From an uncultured Coriobacteriaceae bacterium (GTDB lineage: Bacteria; Actinomycetota; Coriobacteriia; Coriobacteriales; Atopobiaceae): a DNA stretch of 64,000 nt. This document shows, piece by piece, positions 62,216 through 64,000 of the stretch. Location: contig CADAUA010000003.1 of NCBI GenBank assembly GCA_902791035.1, positions 1 through 64,000 of the forward strand, read 5' to 3'. The stretch's first letter is position 1, and each line of letters begins with the position of its first letter. Under the pieces are notes generated by a model. That model did no database searches. It saw only the letters and a list, made by a program, of their open reading frames with translations, and was not told where the DNA came from. Position numbers and translations under genes: made by a program.

Positions 62216-63174
62216 TGCCTTCCTCCCCAAGCGACAAGGACGTCCAGCTGACCCAGGTGCCCGAGGGCATCATGCCCGCAGTGCCACCCGAGCAGGCCGT
62301 CTCCGTACCCGAGGGCGCCACCTTCGTCCCCGGCCGTATCGGCATCGTGTGCCTTGGCCTCATGGGCGGCTCCTTCGCACGCGCCGAGCACCTGGGCGGC
62401 CACGAGGTCTATGCCTGGAACCGCACCAAGTCCACGCTCGACTTCGCCATGATCGACACGGTGGACGGCGAGCTCACCGACGAGACCATCCCCACCTGCG
62501 AGCTCCTGATCCTGTCCGGCTACCCCGCCATGACCGTCGAGTGGCTGCAGGAGAAGGCCGACCTCATCTCGCCGGGCGCCATCGTCATCGACACCGTAGG
62601 CGTCAAGCGGGCCATATGCGAGCAGTGCTTCCCAATCGCGGAGGGGCGCCCCTGGCATTTCGTGGGCTGCCACCCCATGGCGGGCACCCAGTATTCTGGC
62701 TACGCCCACTCCAGGGCAAACATGTTCCACAACGCCCCCATGGTGGTTGTTCCGCCGGACACCCTCCAGGGCCTCGAGCGCCTCGACGTGCTGGACCGCT
62801 TGGAGCGCCTCCTCTCCCCCTGCGGCTTCGGCACCTTCACCGTGACCACCGCTGCCAACCACGACGCTGTCATAGCCTTCACGTCGCAGCTGGCGCACGT
62901 GGTCTCAAATGCCTACGTCAAGAGCCCCCAGGCCACGACCCACAAGGGCTTCTCCGCAGGGTCCTACAAGGACCTCACCCGCGTAGCGCGCCTCAACGCC
63001 ACCATGTGGACCGAGCTCTTCCTGGACGACGCGGACTTCCTCTCCCAGGAGATCGGTACCCTCATAGATAACCTGCAGCAGTACAAGGATGCCATCGACC
63101 AGCGCGATGCCGAGCGCCTCCACGACCTCCTCGCCGAGGGTGACCGCCGCAAGAGGGAGGTCGAGGGCAAGTGA
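62215..63174 (+). CDS. tyrA: Prephenate dehydrogenase
   Basis: TyrA oxidatively decarboxylates prephenate to 4-hydroxyphenylpyruvate for tyrosine. The 319 residues have a 40-residue N-terminal lead, a Rossmann motif IGIVCLGLMGGSFARAEHLGGHEVYAWNRTKST, then VIDTVGVKRAICEQ, FVGCHPMAGTQYSGYAHSRANMFHNAPMVV (catalytic His) and VIAFTSQLAHVVSNAYV. No ACT domain follows. It is translationally coupled to the genes on both sides (TGATG upstream, GTGA downstream). Confidence 0.94.
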   Translation: MPSSPSDKDVQLTQVPEGIMPAVPPEQAVSVPEGATFVPGRIGIVCLGLMGGSFARAEHLGGHEVYAWNRTKSTLDFAMIDTVDGELTDETIPTCELLILSGYPAMTVEWLQEKADLISPGAIVIDTVGVKRAICEQCFPIAEGRPWHFVGCHPMAGTQYSGYAHSRANMFHNAPMVVVPPDTLQGLERLDVLDRLERLLSPCGFGTFTVTTAANHDAVIAFTSQLAHVVSNAYVKSPQATTHKGFSAGSYKDLTRVARLNATMWTELFLDDADFLSQEIGTLIDNLQQYKDAIDQRDAERLHDLLAEGDRRKREVEGK

Positions 63175-64000
63175 GCCAGAACGCAGAGAAGCTCGTGCAC
63201 GTGGATACCCCCTCGCGAGCCTACGACGTGCACGTGGGCGTGGGCATCCTCGCCGAGGTGGGCGCCATTACCCGCGAGGCCGCGGGTGGCGAGCGTGCCT
63301 GCATCATAGCGGACTCCAACGTCTGGCCTCTCTATGGCGAGAAGGTCGTGGCCTCCCTCACCGAGGCCGGCTATGACGTGTCGCATCTGACCTTCCCGGC
63401 CGGCGAGCGGTCCAAGAACCTGAGCACGCTGGGAGACCTCCTGGAGGGCCTGGCGGGCCTCCAGCTCACGCGGGACGACGTGGTCGTGGCCATGGGCGGC
63501 GGCGTCACGGGTGACATGGCAGGCTTCGCCGCCGCCAGCTACCTGCGAGGCTGCAAGGTCGTGCAGGTGCCCACCTCGCTCCTCGCCATGGTGGACTCCT
63601 CCGTGGGCGGCAAGGTGGCCGTGGACCTCAGGGCCGGCAAGAACCTAGCGGGGGCCTTCTTCCAGCCCCGCGCTGTGGTGGCAGACGTTGCCTGCCTCAA
63701 GACCATCTCCCATGACCTGCTCACCGACTCCTGTGGCGAGGTGATCAAGCATGCCGTGCTGGCAGATGGCGCGCTCCTGGACGAGCTTGCCATCAGTCCC
63801 CTCAACGGCCCCACGCGCTCGGACGAGGAGGTCGCGACCATAGTGGCCCAGAACGTCCGGATCAAGCGGAATGTCGTGAGCGCCGACGAGGGCGAGCGGG
63901 GCCTGCGCCAGACCCTCAACCTGGGGCACACCATCGGCCACGCCATCGAGGCGGCGAGCGACTTCAGTATGGGCCACGGCTCTTGCGTGGCGGCCGGCCT
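63171..64000 (+). CDS. aroB: 3-dehydroquinate synthase (3' end outside window)
   Basis: AroB cyclises DAHP to 3-dehydroquinate. The first 276 residues are visible: the NAD-binding region AMGGGVTGDMAGFAAASYLRG, VPTSLLAMVDSSVGGKVAVDLRAGKNLAGAFFQP, the metal- and substrate-binding SCGEVIKHAVL and NLGHTIGHAIEAAS with a zinc-binding His. The GTG start at 63171 overlaps the tyrA stop as GTGA. The gene runs off the end of the window, so more aro genes probably follow. Confidence 0.95.
   Translation, partial: MSQNAEKLVHVDTPSRAYDVHVGVGILAEVGAITREAAGGERACIIADSNVWPLYGEKVVASLTEAGYDVSHLTFPAGERSKNLSTLGDLLEGLAGLQLTRDDVVVAMGGGVTGDMAGFAAASYLRGCKVVQVPTSLLAMVDSSVGGKVAVDLRAGKNLAGAFFQPRAVVADVACLKTISHDLLTDSCGEVIKHAVLADGALLDELAISPLNGPTRSDEEVATIVAQNVRIKRNVVSADEGERGLRQTLNLGHTIGHAIEAASDFSMGHGSCVAAG

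Overview
The window is a stretch of chromosome from a high-GC bacterium, very probably an actinobacterium of class Coriobacteriia (Olsenella/Atopobium-like). This placement is inferred from base composition, from gene order (rpsB-tsf-pyrH-frr-uppS-cdsA-dxr-rseP-ispG-proS; rpsP-khpA-rimM-trmD-lepB; rplU-rpmA-obgE-proB-nadD-rsfS) and from accessory proteins (DUF6273-like and CAP-domain surface proteins); it was not checked against a database. Most genes lie on the minus strand and many are joined by 4-base ATGA/GTGA overlaps.

Layout. 1-10.7 kb: translation, isoprenoid and envelope operon (rpsB to proS, minus), with two REP-like palindromes between ispG and proS. 10.9-17.6 kb: xerC, trmFO, dprA, comM, yraN, rnhB, rplS. 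17.8-26.4 kb: a DUF6273-like lipid-anchored or membrane-anchored protein, dgt, a damaged pyruvate phosphate dikinase gene with a cut-down relative of its regulator, and glyQS. 26.5-29.0 kb: lepB, trmD, rimM, khpA, rpsP. 29.2-32.4 kb (plus strand): a response regulator and histidine kinase followed two bases later by DNA polymerase IV. 32.4-36.7 kb: rsfS, yqeK, nadD, proB, obgE. 36.8-40.2 kb: an ECF transporter operon (TrpP-like S component, fused double ATPase, EcfT). 40.3-44.7 kb: rpmA, rplU, a TIGR03936/TIGR03960 radical-SAM pair and a DUF697 protein. 44.7-50.7 kb: rodA, PBP2, mreD, mreC, mreB. 50.8-58.9 kb: a TPR protein, cyclophilin, a zinc-ribbon protein, aconitase and a CtpE-like P-type ATPase. 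59.0 kb: tRNA-Arg(CCG). 59.5-64 kb (plus strand): a CAP-domain protein and the start of an aromatic amino acid operon (aroF-type DAHP synthase, tyrA, aroB running off the end).

The most striking find is the leader of the ECF operon. A 19-codon peptide with three consecutive Trp codons and a strong Shine-Dalgarno sequence lies just before a perfect hairpin-plus-T7 terminator, which ends about 75 bases before a TrpP-like S component. Part of the leader coding sequence can pair with the 3' arm of the terminator. Together this reads as a ribosome-mediated tryptophan attenuator controlling a complete, dedicated ECF tryptophan importer.

Second, ppdK carries a frameshift best explained by a 13-base deletion that removes the conserved TMIE active-site segment. 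The adjacent gene encodes only the N-terminal domain of the PPDK regulatory protein, ending at its own terminator. The PPDK switch therefore looks dismantled, unless the frameshift is an assembly error.
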